Below the pieces are notes generated by a model, which made no database searches, had not been told where the DNA came from, and saw nothing but the letters and a program-made list of their open reading frames with translations. The position numbers and the translations under genes were made by a program. Shown piece by piece: positions 55,056 to 62,441 of a stretch of DNA of 64,000 nucleotides. The DNA comes from Akkermansiaceae bacterium (GTDB lineage Bacteria; Verrucomicrobiota; Verrucomicrobiia; Verrucomicrobiales; DEV007), in assembly GCA_024233085.1 (NCBI GenBank), contig JACKQC010000008.1:62001-126000 (forward strand). The letters run 5' to 3'. Every line of letters begins with the position of its first letter. The stretch's first letter is position 1.

Positions 55056-55418
55056 TCACGCTCCCGGACCGAGCGCCTTTCGCCACGCCCCGGCCATGCG
55101 ACCGGCGGTATCGATGCGGCCGTTGACATGGAACAACTGGCGGGGCGCGATCCACCCCCTTTCTTCAACCAATCTCCACAGCACCCGCATCAGTTCCAGC
55201 CGCAGGTTCAAGGCATCGAGTGGCGCCGCGGTTTCCGCCTTCGGCGCATAGCGCGCCCGGGTGACATCCTCGATCGCGTCGAGACACAGATTGTCCAGCC
55301 GACACCCGAAGGTGTGGCGATGGCTTCGCGGAAACGACGCGGTGCGGTCGAGGGGCCAGCCGGTCAGCTCGACCAGCTCGGTGTGGAGGGGAGGACGCTT
55401 GTCAGGTCGCTTTTTCAT
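55056..55418 (-). CDS. avd: Avd-type accessory protein of a diversity-generating retroelement
   Basis: This 120-residue four-helix-bundle protein carries the FPRSHRHTFGCRLDNLCLDAIED block and the GRMAGAW ending typical of DGR accessory variability determinants. Avd assembles as a barrel-shaped pentamer, binds the DGR reverse transcriptase and template RNA, and is needed for mutagenic copying. It is transcribed away from the RT gene, with only 17 bp between the two starts; in most DGRs avd and RT run in the same direction. Confidence 0.85.
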   Translation of the reverse strand: MKKRPDKRPPLHTELVELTGWPLDRTASFPRSHRHTFGCRLDNLCLDAIEDVTRARYAPKAETAAPLDALNLRLELMRVLWRLVEERGWIAPRQLFHVNGRIDTAGRMAGAWRKALGPGA

Positions 55419-55435
55419 GGTTCAGAATCGGGCGA

Positions 55436-56541
55436 ATGCCCGCCCGCCGCCAGCTGCGCCGCGCCTGCCGGCTCGAAGTCGTGGCCTCGCCGGAAAATCT
55501 CTGGCACGCCGCCCGCCTCGCCCGCAAGCGAAAATCCCGCCGGCCCGACGTGGACGAGTGGTGGCTGCGTCGCGAAACGGCGATCCTTCGCCTCTCCCGG
55601 TCCCTCCTCTCCGGGGAATGGCGGCCCGGCGGTTACCGGCTGTTCGAGATCCACGAGCCGAAGCGGCGCGAGATCGCCGCCGCGCCCTTCGAGGACCGGG
55701 TGGTCCACCATGCCCTCTGCCGCGTCATGCAGCCGCTGCTGGAAAGGCGCTTCCTGGCCCGCAGCTTCTCCTGCCAGATCGGCAAGGGAACGACGGCGGC
55801 GCGCGCGTGCTGCCGGCGGCTGACAAACCGGCACGGCCATGTGCTGAAGTGCGACGTCTCGAAGTTCTTCCACCAGATCGACCACGCCATCCTCCTGGAA
55901 AAGCTGGCCCGCGAAATCCGCTGTCCCGGAGCGCTCGATCTGTGCGCCCAGATCCTGGCCAGCTACCGCACCGGCGATTCGCCGCCCCCGCCCCTGTTTC
56001 CCGGCGACGATCAGGCCGAGGCGGCAGAGCGCCCGCGCGGCGTGCCGATCGGAAACCTGACCAGCCAGCTCTGGGGAAACTTTTACCTCGACGCCCTCGA
56101 TCACCGCGTCGCCGAGCGGGAGGAGCACGGCGCCTACCTGCGCTACACGGACGACTTCCTGCTCTTCGGCGACGACAAGGCGCGGCTGTGGGAACTGCGC
56201 GACATCGTGGTGGAGGAACTCGCCGCCGTCCGTCTGAAGCTGGCGATCCCGAAAAGCCGCCTCCTCACCACCGCGAGGGCGTGCCCTTCTGCGGGTTCCG
56301 CTTCCTGCCGGGGCAGGCGCCCCGCATCCTCGGCGCCACGAAGCGCCGCCACCGGATGCATCGGGAAGGAACACGCGGGGCCGACTTGAGCCGGCGAATC
56401 TTTGCCTGGTATCAATTCAGCCGCGAGGCCAACAGCGAGGGCCTGCGGCGGGCCTATGCTGGCTGGCCGATGGAGGGACGCAGACGGAAACGGCGCAAAA
56501 AAGACCGCCGGCGCCGGAAACGGAATCGGCACAAGGAATGA
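55436..56541 (+). pseudogene. DGR reverse transcriptase, single frameshift near the 3' end
   Basis: From ATG 55436 the first frame covers the fingers and palm: KCDVSKFFHQIDH, the DGR-diagnostic GVPIGNLTSQLWGNFYLDALDH, and YTDDFLLFGDD as the catalytic YxDD box. After KSRLLTTA (about 56272) the expected thumb sequence EGVPFCGFRFLPGQAPRIL continues one frame over and runs to a stop at 56541. Loss of one base (GCC to GC before GAG) explains it. Joined, the product is about 368 residues, the normal DGR RT size. It may be a real lesion, a sequencing error or, less likely, programmed frameshifting. Confidence 0.88.
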
Positions 56542-56602
56542 CGGCGGGGTGACCTTCACTCCGGTTCGGAGAACCGGACCGGGCTACGCGGCCACCCCGC
56601 CG
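56542..56602. other. Nested inverted repeat between RT and template repeat
   Basis: Outer arms CGGCGGGGTG and CACCCCGCCG (10 bp, perfect) enclose a second perfect hairpin, CCGGTTC-GGA-GAACCGG. It begins right after the RT stop and, on the minus strand, lies about 140 nt beyond the 3' end of TR. It could be an RT transcript end or a structured part of the TR-containing RNA used for priming. Confidence 0.6.
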
Positions 56603-56743
56603 CGCCGCGTCTTTTCCCCGGTCCCGACGGAACGGGATTTTCCCCGGGGTGAAGGCGAACGGGTTAGGCTCCCTCTATTGGCGCAGACGGGGAAGGCCAG
56701 GTGCCCTCCCCGCAACGGGCCAGGCTTTTCAGGCCGATGTGGT

Positions 56744-56959
56744 GCCTTGCGCGCGACGCCCACCGCCAACACACAACGGAAACCGTTGTTGTTGTTGCAC
56801 TGCCCCTTTCTTATCAAGGCGAAGCCTTGCTTTTTCGCAGATCGTGACGCAAAGCGGCAGGATAATTGACGGCGGTGTTGTTGTTGCGGTTTGACGACAA
56901 CAGATTGTCGGGATTGTTGTTGTTCCACGACGCACCCCGCAACACGCGGGCGCCCGCCG
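56744..56959 (-). repeat. DGR template repeat (TR), carrying a 65-nt insertion
   Basis: On the minus strand it reads RVLRGASW, NNNN, PDN, SSNRNNNT and, after the insertion, NNNNGFRCVLAVGVAR, i.e. dense AAC codons at the positions variable in the VRs. Without the insertion its length is 151 nt, exactly that of VR1. In place of one CGC codon, 56797-56864 carries 68 nt including the hairpin CAAGGC-GAA-GCCTTG and in-frame stops. About 36 nt at the 3' end (minus strand) contain no adenine, as expected for an immutable initiation region. Confidence 0.92.
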
Positions 56960-57028
56960 TTGGTTTTCCGTCCGGCTTCTTTTCCGGGTGGCGACGGATG
57001 ACTCGCACCCGGTCCGTCCCCGGAAAAT

Positions 57029-57060
57029 CCAAAAAAAATTTCCGACCCGCTTCGCGGGTC
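57029..57060 (-). terminator. Rho-independent terminator of the DGR target gene
   Basis: The minus strand reads GACCCGC-GAA-GCGGGTC, a perfect 7-bp stem, followed within 6 nt by eight T residues. It lies about 50 bp after the kinase stop and separates the target transcript from TR, so TR needs read-through or its own promoter. Confidence 0.85.
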
Positions 57061-57073
57061 AGCAAGAGGGTAA

Positions 57074-57090
57074 CGCCGCCTCCGGCGGCG
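57074..57090 (-). other. Hairpin just downstream of VR1, possible retrohoming hairpin
   Basis: CGCCGCC-GGA-GGCGGCG is a perfect 7-bp stem with a 3-nt loop, about 20 nt past the VR1 stop. In the Bordetella phage DGR a hairpin at this position promotes retrohoming. TR has no equivalent in the matching place. Confidence 0.6.
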
Positions 57091-57110
57091 GAAAAGGGTA
57101 AAAAGAGGGA

Positions 57111-57261
57111 GCCTAGCGCGCGACGCCCACCACCAACACACAACGGAAACCGAAGTAGTTGTAGCGAAGGACGGGGGTGAAGTAGTCGCGGTTTGACGAC
57201 AACAGATCGCCGGGACCGTTGAGGTCCCACGACGCACCCCGCAACACGCGGGCGCCCGCCG
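57111..57261 (-). repeat. DGR variable repeat VR1
   Basis: These 151 nt at the extreme 3' end of the kinase gene match TR. In the aligned core about 16 of 18 substitutions are at template adenines. The encoded stretch is GASWDLNGPGDLLSSNRDYF followed by TPVLRYNYFGFRC. The gene's TAG stop corresponds to AAG in TR, so termination itself sits at a mutable position. Confidence 0.92.
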
Positions 57262-60200
57262 AAGACCCGTCGTAGCTGTCCTCACACCATTCCCACACGT
57301 TCCCGCCCAGATCGTGCAAGCCCAGGGCGTTCGCCCCGTAGCTCCCCACCGGGGCGGTGAACGCCTGCCCGTCATCGTAGCCGCCGACCACCGAAAAATC
57401 GAAGGCGCGCTTCGCCTCGCTGTCCGCGTAGTTGCCCACCCGGTCCGGCGGCGGCCAGGCCGTCCCCCACGGATACACCCCTTCGATTTTGCTGTCCTTT
57501 TCCTTCGGCGTCGCGCTCGCGCTCTCCCGGTCCCCGATCCCCACCGCCCAGCTCCATTCCACGTCGCTCGGCAGCCGATACGCGTCCCCGGCGCCAATCC
57601 GACCCGCCGCCCGCTCCTGGCTCGTCAGCCACGCGCAGAACGCCTTCGCATCCTCCCAGCTCACGTTCACCACCGGGTGGTCCGGGCCCTGCCCGCGGCC
57701 CCTGTATTCGTAATCTTTCCACTTCATGTCCACCCCGGCATTCGCCGCCGCGTAAGCCGCATAATCCTGCACCCGGGTCTCCCAGATCGAGAACAGCACC
57801 GTCTTCCCCGCGCTCGGGCCGTTGCCGATCGGGACCGGCACGAATCTCATCCCCAGGCTGTTCTCAAAGGGACTTGCCTTGGTCGCCGCCGCAGGGTGAC
57901 CCGAAGAGACCAAATCGCTCAACATCGGGACACCACGGGAGGAACTGGCAGTATTTGAAGGGGTTATCGGTGAATCTTCTTCCCTAGGATAGGATTTCGT
58001 CGGAGACTCGATCGGATGGTTATCGTTCAGGATCAAGGCGCCTTCCGGGGGAGCCATGGAAGTCGCGTCGGATCTTTTCACGGGGTCGACCAGGTTCCCT
58101 TTGGCCTTCTGTCCGGGTTTCTTTTCCGTGCGCGATCTGACCGGAGGAGCACTGCCCGGTTCGATGGTCAACACACAACGGAAACCGCCGTTGCTGCTGC
58201 GACGGACGGGGGTGCTGATGAGGCGGTCCGACGACAACAGATTGCCGGGACCGTTGATGTACCACGACGCACCCCGCAACACGCGGGCGCCCGCCGAAGA
58301 CCCGTCGTAGCTGTCCTCACACCATTCCCACACGTTCCCGCCCAGATCGTGCAAGCCCAGGGCGTTCGCCCCGTAGCTCCCCACCGGGGCGGTGAACGCC
58401 TGCCCGTCATCGTAGCCGTCGATCACCGAACAATCGAAGGCGCGCTTCGCCTCGCTGTCCAGGTAGTTGCCCACCCGGTCCGGCGGCGGCCAGGCCGTCC
58501 CCCACGGATACTCCCCTTCGATCTTTTCGTCCTTCTCCTTCGGCGTGGCGCCCGCGCTCTCCCGGTCTCCAATCCCCACCGCCCAGCTCCACTCCACGTC
58601 CGTCGGCAGCCGATACGCGTCCCCGGCGCCGATCCGACCCGCCGCCCGCTCCGTCCGTGTCAGCCACGCGCAAAACGCCTTCGCGTCCTCCCAACTCACA
58701 TTCACCACCGGGTGATCCGGTCCCTGCCCGTGGCCCTTGAGTTCGTAATCCTTCCACTCATCGTCCACGCCCGGATTGGCCGCCGCATACGCCGCGTAGT
58801 CCCGCACCCGCGTCTCCCAGATCGAAAACAACACCCGCTTCCCGGCGCTCGGGCCGTTGCCGATCGGGACGGGCACGAACTTCATGCCCAGACTGTTGAC
58901 GAACGGCGCCGCCCTGGAGGCGCTGTTCGGTTCGATGGCCTCGGGCTTCAGCGTGACGCGGATGGCCGGGTTCGATCCCGGTTCCAGGGTCGCGGCGTGC
59001 AGGACGGTCTCGTATCCGTCCAAAGCGATCTCCCAGCGCGCCGGCCCGGGCTCCAGCCCCGCGGCGAGGTCGGCCGGGGTCTTGCCCAGCGTTTTCCCGC
59101 CGGCGACGGGGCGAATTTCCGCGCCCGGCGGGTCGCTTTCGACCCGCACGGCGACGGGTTCGAAGGCGAAGGCCAGCCGCTCGGTGTTCCCGGCCCGCGC
59201 CGCGACGGTCCGCTGCTGCTCGGGCCAGTTCCGATACTGCGCCACCACCCGGTGGGCGCCGACGGGAAACTCGCGCTTCAATGGGCGGTCGCCGGCCAGG
59301 GTTTGGCCGATGGCTTCGCCATCGACGAGAATCTTCGCCCCCGGCGGATCGCTGCCGATCTCCAGGTAGGCCGGAGCCGGCGGCGCGCCCGGGTCACCGG
59401 GGGCGACCGGATTTGGCGGGCGCGTCCCGATCCGGGCGGGAGTGTCGGGCGCGGCCTTTACTCCCGCCTCCGGGGGGGGAGCCTCGCCGGCATCCGCGAC
59501 GGTCGGCGGCGGGGGAGGGGCCGAGTCGTGGCGGCTCCAGGCCCACCCGCCCCAGGCGGCCAGTCCGGCGAACGCCAGTCCGGCGAAGATGACCGCGGGC
59601 CTCTTCCGCCGCCCGCCCCGCGCGGTCGGCGTGTCCGCCGCCGGCGCCGGGTGGCGGGGCTTCGGGATCGGCGAGGGGACCTTCTCCTTCAGCGCCGCCT
59701 GCCATTCGGCCGCGCTCCGGGGGCGCTCCTCCTCGTCGAAGGCCAGGGCACGGTCGATCGACGCCAGGAAACCCTTCCCATAGAGACCGGTGTAACGCCC
59801 CGACTCCGAGAGCACGGTGATGGCGTCGTTGCGGACCCGGTCGGCGGACTTCGGCGGGGCCTCGAAGGTGATGGCCCGGTAGAGGACCGCACCCAGCGCG
59901 TAGAGATCGCTCCAGGGCCCCACGTTGCCCCGGGTCTGCATCTGCTCGAAGGGGGTGTAACCGGGACTCTCGACCACGGTGAGGGACTTCTCGCTGACCC
60001 GCTGCCTGGCCGCCCCGAAGTCGATCAGCACGGGCCCCTTCCCGGTGATCAGAATGTTGGCCGGCTTGATGTCCCGGTGGTAGATGCCCTCGCCGTGCAG
60101 TTCGCCCAGGGCGCCCAGGAGGGGGACGAGGAGGTCGCGCAACTCGGCCTCCCAGAACGGTTCATCGCTTTTCTTCCGTTCCTCGATCGCCTCGTCGAAG

Positions 60201-60577
60201 GGCCGACCCTCCAGGAAGGGCATCACGAAATAGGCCGTGCCGTTGGCCTCGAAGACCCGCAGGATGCGCACGATGTGGGGATGATCGAACTTCGCCAGCG
60301 TCCGGGCCTCTCCGACGAAGTTGTCCAGGCTCCACTCGAAGAGGCCGGCGTCCTCGCCCCGGGAGGAATTCGGATAGACCCGCGAGCTGTTCGAATCCCG
60401 GAAGGCGAAGACGGGCAGGTTTTCCTTGATGACGACGTCGCGCTCCAGATTCAGATCGCGGGCGAGGTAGGTGATGCCGAAACCCCCGCTGCCCAGATCG
60501 CGGAGGATCTCGTACTCGTGGATACGGCGCCCGGCGGGCAGGGCGCGCTGGCTTTTGGACGAGGGCGGGTCGGGCAT
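57113..60577 (-). CDS. DGR target: Ser/Thr kinase with PEGA and two variable FGE/C-lectin domains
   Basis: The 1154-residue protein starts with a Hanks kinase domain (~18-290; LGSGGFGITYLARD, VVIKENLP, YHRDIKPANILI, LIDFGAARQ). A transmembrane helix (~327-348) follows, then two PEGA-type segments with SDPPGA words (~400-545). Two tandem formylglycine-enzyme-like C-type lectin domains follow (~560-805 and ~903-1154), each with NSLGMxFVPVP, HPVVNVSWEDAKAFCAWL, YRLPxDVEWSWAVG and LGGNVWEWCEDSYDG. Each ends in a variable repeat. The kinase is cytoplasmic and the diversified ligand-binding domains are periplasmic or extracellular. It is 18 bp after a PPM phosphatase gene in one operon with FHA and vWA-FHA genes. 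Confidence 0.93.
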   Translation of the reverse strand: MPDPPSSKSQRALPAGRRIHEYEILRDLGSGGFGITYLARDLNLERDVVIKENLPVFAFRDSNSSRVYPNSSRGEDAGLFEWSLDNFVGEARTLAKFDHPHIVRILRVFEANGTAYFVMPFLEGRPFDEAIEERKKSDEPFWEAELRDLLVPLLGALGELHGEGIYHRDIKPANILITGKGPVLIDFGAARQRVSEKSLTVVESPGYTPFEQMQTRGNVGPWSDLYALGAVLYRAITFEAPPKSADRVRNDAITVLSESGRYTGLYGKGFLASIDRALAFDEEERPRSAAEWQAALKEKVPSPIPKPRHPAPAADTPTARGGRRKRPAVIFAGLAFAGLAAWGGWAWSRHDSAPPPPPTVADAGEAPPPEAGVKAAPDTPARIGTRPPNPVAPGDPGAPPAPAYLEIGSDPPGAKILVDGEAIGQTLAGDRPLKREFPVGAHRVVAQYRNWPEQQRTVAARAGNTERLAFAFEPVAVRVESDPPGAEIRPVAGGKTLGKTPADLAAGLEPGPARWEIALDGYETVLHAATLEPGSNPAIRVTLKPEAIEPNSASRAAPFVNSLGMKFVPVPIGNGPSAGKRVLFSIWETRVRDYAAYAAANPGVDDEWKDYELKGHGQGPDHPVVNVSWEDAKAFCAWLTRTERAAGRIGAGDAYRLPTDVEWSWAVGIGDRESAGATPKEKDEKIEGEYPWGTAWPPPDRVGNYLDSEAKRAFDCSVIDGYDDGQAFTAPVGSYGANALGLHDLGGNVWEWCEDSYDGSSAGARVLRGASWYINGPGNLLSSDRLISTPVRRSSNGGFRCVLTIEPGSAPPVRSRTEKKPGQKAKGNLVDPVKRSDATSMAPPEGALILNDNHPIESPTKSYPREEDSPITPSNTASSSRGVPMLSDLVSSGHPAAATKASPFENSLGMRFVPVPIGNGPSAGKTVLFSIWETRVQDYAAYAAANAGVDMKWKDYEYRGRGQGPDHPVVNVSWEDAKAFCAWLTSQERAAGRIGAGDAYRLPSDVEWSWAVGIGDRESASATPKEKDSKIEGVYPWGTAWPPPDRVGNYADSEAKRAFDFSVVGGYDDGQAFTAPVGSYGANALGLHDLGGNVWEWCEDSYDGSSAGARVLRGASWDLNGPGDLLSSNRDYFTPVLRYNYFGFRCVLVVGVAR
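58169..58296 (-). repeat. DGR variable repeat VR2
   Basis: These 128 nt in the first FGE domain match TR (128 nt after removing its insertion), with about 15 substitutions in the aligned core, all at template adenines. It encodes GASWYINGPGNLLSSDRLIS followed by TPVRRSSNGGFRC. It lacks the adenine-free GGTGGGCGTCGCGCGC tail of TR and VR1, so it may no longer accept new copies. Confidence 0.9.
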
Positions 60578-60595
60578 CGGGGAAAACGGGGCGTG

Positions 60596-61414
60596 TCAAT
60601 CCTCCGGGGAGGGATCGAACTTGAAGACGACGACGGTGAGATTGTCCTGCTTCGCCTTTCGGTGGCTCACCACGGCGTCCATGACGGCGATGGCGATCCG
60701 GGAGGCATCCTGGGTGGCGGTTTTGGAGACGGCTTTCGCGATTTCGAGCGGCGGGGCGGTGAGAACGCCATCGCTGGCGGCCACCAGGACATCGCCCGGC
60801 TCCAGGGCGAAGGGCTCGCCGGGGGTGTCGATCAGGTCGATTTCTTCCCCGATCAGGGCGGAGCGCAATTCGTTCCGGGGGGGGAGGTCCGCGATTTCTT
60901 CGTCGGTGATCTTGCTTTCCTCAATCATCCGGTCGATGACCGGGCTCATGGAGTGGTCGGCGTTGAGGCGGCCGATTCGGCCATCGCGGACCAGGAACAG
61001 GGGCGAATCGCCGACGCTGATCCACTCGACCAGCCTGCCGCGGACGAGGACGGCCAGCAGGGTGGTGCCCATGGAGTCGGCCCGAAGCCTCTCGGCTTCG
61101 GCGCCGATTTGGCGGTTGGCGGCCTCCAGTGCCATGGCCATTCGGGAGTCGTCGGGCTCGTCCTCGGATTCGTAAAAGGTGTGGATAAACCGCTCCACGC
61201 CGACACGGCTCGCCACGTCGCCGGCCGCGTGGCCGCCCATTCCGTCCGCCAGGACGATTAGCAGGTCCCGCCGGCCCTCCCCCAGTTCCTCGGGCGGGGC
61301 GACGGCGTAGCTGTCCTCCTGGTAATCGCGGCTGCCCCGCCACTGGCGGCCGGCGTAGTCTCGGCCGCTCCGCAGGAGGGCGGCGGCGGCGCCGCTCGTG
61401 TCAATCCCAGTCAA
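60596..61414 (-). CDS. PPM-family Ser/Thr phosphatase, soluble
   Basis: TTG 61414 is the only start that covers the conserved N terminus; it overlaps the FHA stop by 14 bp. The 272-residue protein has REYQED-like SRDYQEDS, LADGMGGHAAG, SVGDSPLFLVRDG, ASDGVL and QDNLTVVVFKF, giving a complete set of metal-binding aspartates. There is no transmembrane segment. It lies directly upstream of the DGR-target kinase and is the obvious antagonist of it. Confidence 0.9.
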   Translation of the reverse strand: MTGIDTSGAAAALLRSGRDYAGRQWRGSRDYQEDSYAVAPPEELGEGRRDLLIVLADGMGGHAAGDVASRVGVERFIHTFYESEDEPDDSRMAMALEAANRQIGAEAERLRADSMGTTLLAVLVRGRLVEWISVGDSPLFLVRDGRIGRLNADHSMSPVIDRMIEESKITDEEIADLPPRNELRSALIGEEIDLIDTPGEPFALEPGDVLVAASDGVLTAPPLEIAKAVSKTATQDASRIAIAVMDAVVSHRKAKQDNLTVVVFKFDPSPED

Positions 61415-62087
61415 AGCTTTCTCCGCAGAAGGGAACGAATTGGAGGACGGTCTGCCCGAGACGGATCTTTTCGCCGCCCAGGATTTCCCGGGGGGCGAGG
61501 AGCGGGGCGTCGTCGAGGTAAGCCATATTCGGCCCGTCGCCGCCGGCCTGAATGTAAAACTTTCGCCCGCGCGGGTCGTAGCTCAAAACCGCGTGTTTGT
61601 GACGCGACACCTCGGAATCGCCGAAGGGGAGGGGCACGCGGTTGTCTTCGGTCCGCCCGATGGAGTTCATCCCGTAAGTCAGGGTCAGGGAATGTCCTTT
61701 TCCGGGGCCCTCGACGATCACCAGCCAGCCGACCGCGGGCTGCTCCGCGGCGGCGCTCTCCTCCGGTTCGTCCGGAGCGGCGTCCCGGTCGTCCGCGGCC
61801 GTTTTCGGAGGGCGGGAACGTCGGTGCAACACGGTTCGGTCCGGTCTGTCGCCGGGTTCCTTCTTTTCTTTGCCCAAGAGGCGGGTCGGTGCCTCATCGT
61901 CGTCGTCGTCCGAGGAGTAGAGGCGCGTGGGCGCCTCGGGGGAGTCCGGAGGCTTCCGGTTGTCGCGCGAGATCACGGCCGATTCCGGATCGGCATCCTC
62001 ATCCCCTTGCCGCAGGATGCGGGTGCGCTCGGGATCGTCTTCGCCTTTCCGGCGGCGGCGGATAATTCGGGTCGGGTCGTCGTTCAT
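61401..62087 (-). CDS. FHA-domain protein with repeated T-R-I/L phospho-site motifs
   Basis: The 228-residue protein has an acidic, disordered N-terminal half containing DPTRIIRR, RTRILRQ, APTRLYSS, APTRLLGK and RTVLHRR, five similar threonine sites that look like kinase targets or FHA ligands. The C-terminal FHA domain (~120-228) has SIGRTEDN and SEVSRHKHAVLS, with the phosphothreonine-binding R and S. Its ATG overlaps the preceding FHA stop (ATGA). It probably acts as a phospho-dependent adaptor between kinase and phosphatase. Confidence 0.88.
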   Translation of the reverse strand: MNDDPTRIIRRRRKGEDDPERTRILRQGDEDADPESAVISRDNRKPPDSPEAPTRLYSSDDDDDEAPTRLLGKEKKEPGDRPDRTVLHRRSRPPKTAADDRDAAPDEPEESAAAEQPAVGWLVIVEGPGKGHSLTLTYGMNSIGRTEDNRVPLPFGDSEVSRHKHAVLSYDPRGRKFYIQAGGDGPNMAYLDDAPLLAPREILGGEKIRLGQTVLQFVPFCGESFDWD

Positions 62088-62401
62088 TTTTTTCTTGGGA
62101 ATTTGGGATTGGAAATTCGGGCCATCAAGTCCGCGACGGTGGTTTCAAAATCGCCCAGGCGGATGCGTTCGTCCGCGCGGACGTAATCCTGGGTGAGACT
62201 GGACCATCGCCCCCCTCGCAGGACGAAGGTTCCGTTGGCGCTCCCGACATCGACGACATAAAAGCGCCCACCGTCGGTCACGGTGATTTCAAGATGGGGG
62301 CGGCTGACGCTGTCCTCGCCGGCGGGAATGGCAATGTCACAGGGAACGTGGGAGTTTTTCCTGCCCACGGAATAGATTCCGGCGTGGCAATCGCTTTTCA
62401 T
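62084..62401 (-). CDS. Small FHA-domain protein
   Basis: ATG 62401 starts immediately before the FHA fold (105 residues); an ATG at 62452 would overlap the vWA-FHA gene and add a basic 17-residue extension. The domain has YSVGRKNSHVPCDIAIP, DSVSRPHLEI and GSANGTF, complete for phosphothreonine binding. It is the whole protein, so it must be an adaptor. It is coupled to the next FHA gene by an ATGA overlap. Confidence 0.85.
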   Translation of the reverse strand: MKSDCHAGIYSVGRKNSHVPCDIAIPAGEDSVSRPHLEITVTDGGRFYVVDVGSANGTFVLRGGRWSSLTQDYVRADERIRLGDFETTVADLMARISNPKFPRKK

Positions 62402-62441
62402 TGGATTCAGGACCGCCGCGGGTTTCCTCCTTTTGCAATGC

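Noticed and set aside
55436..56541. Group II intron or retron reverse transcriptase
   Set aside because: There are no intron ribozyme domains and no retron msr/msd. GNLTSQ, Avd and a TR/VR pair point to a DGR.
57113..58900. FGE-like domains as genuine sulfatase-maturing enzymes for the 20764 sulfatase
   Set aside because: They are C-terminal to a kinase and end in DGR variable repeats, so they act as ligand-binding lectin folds, not as a maturase.
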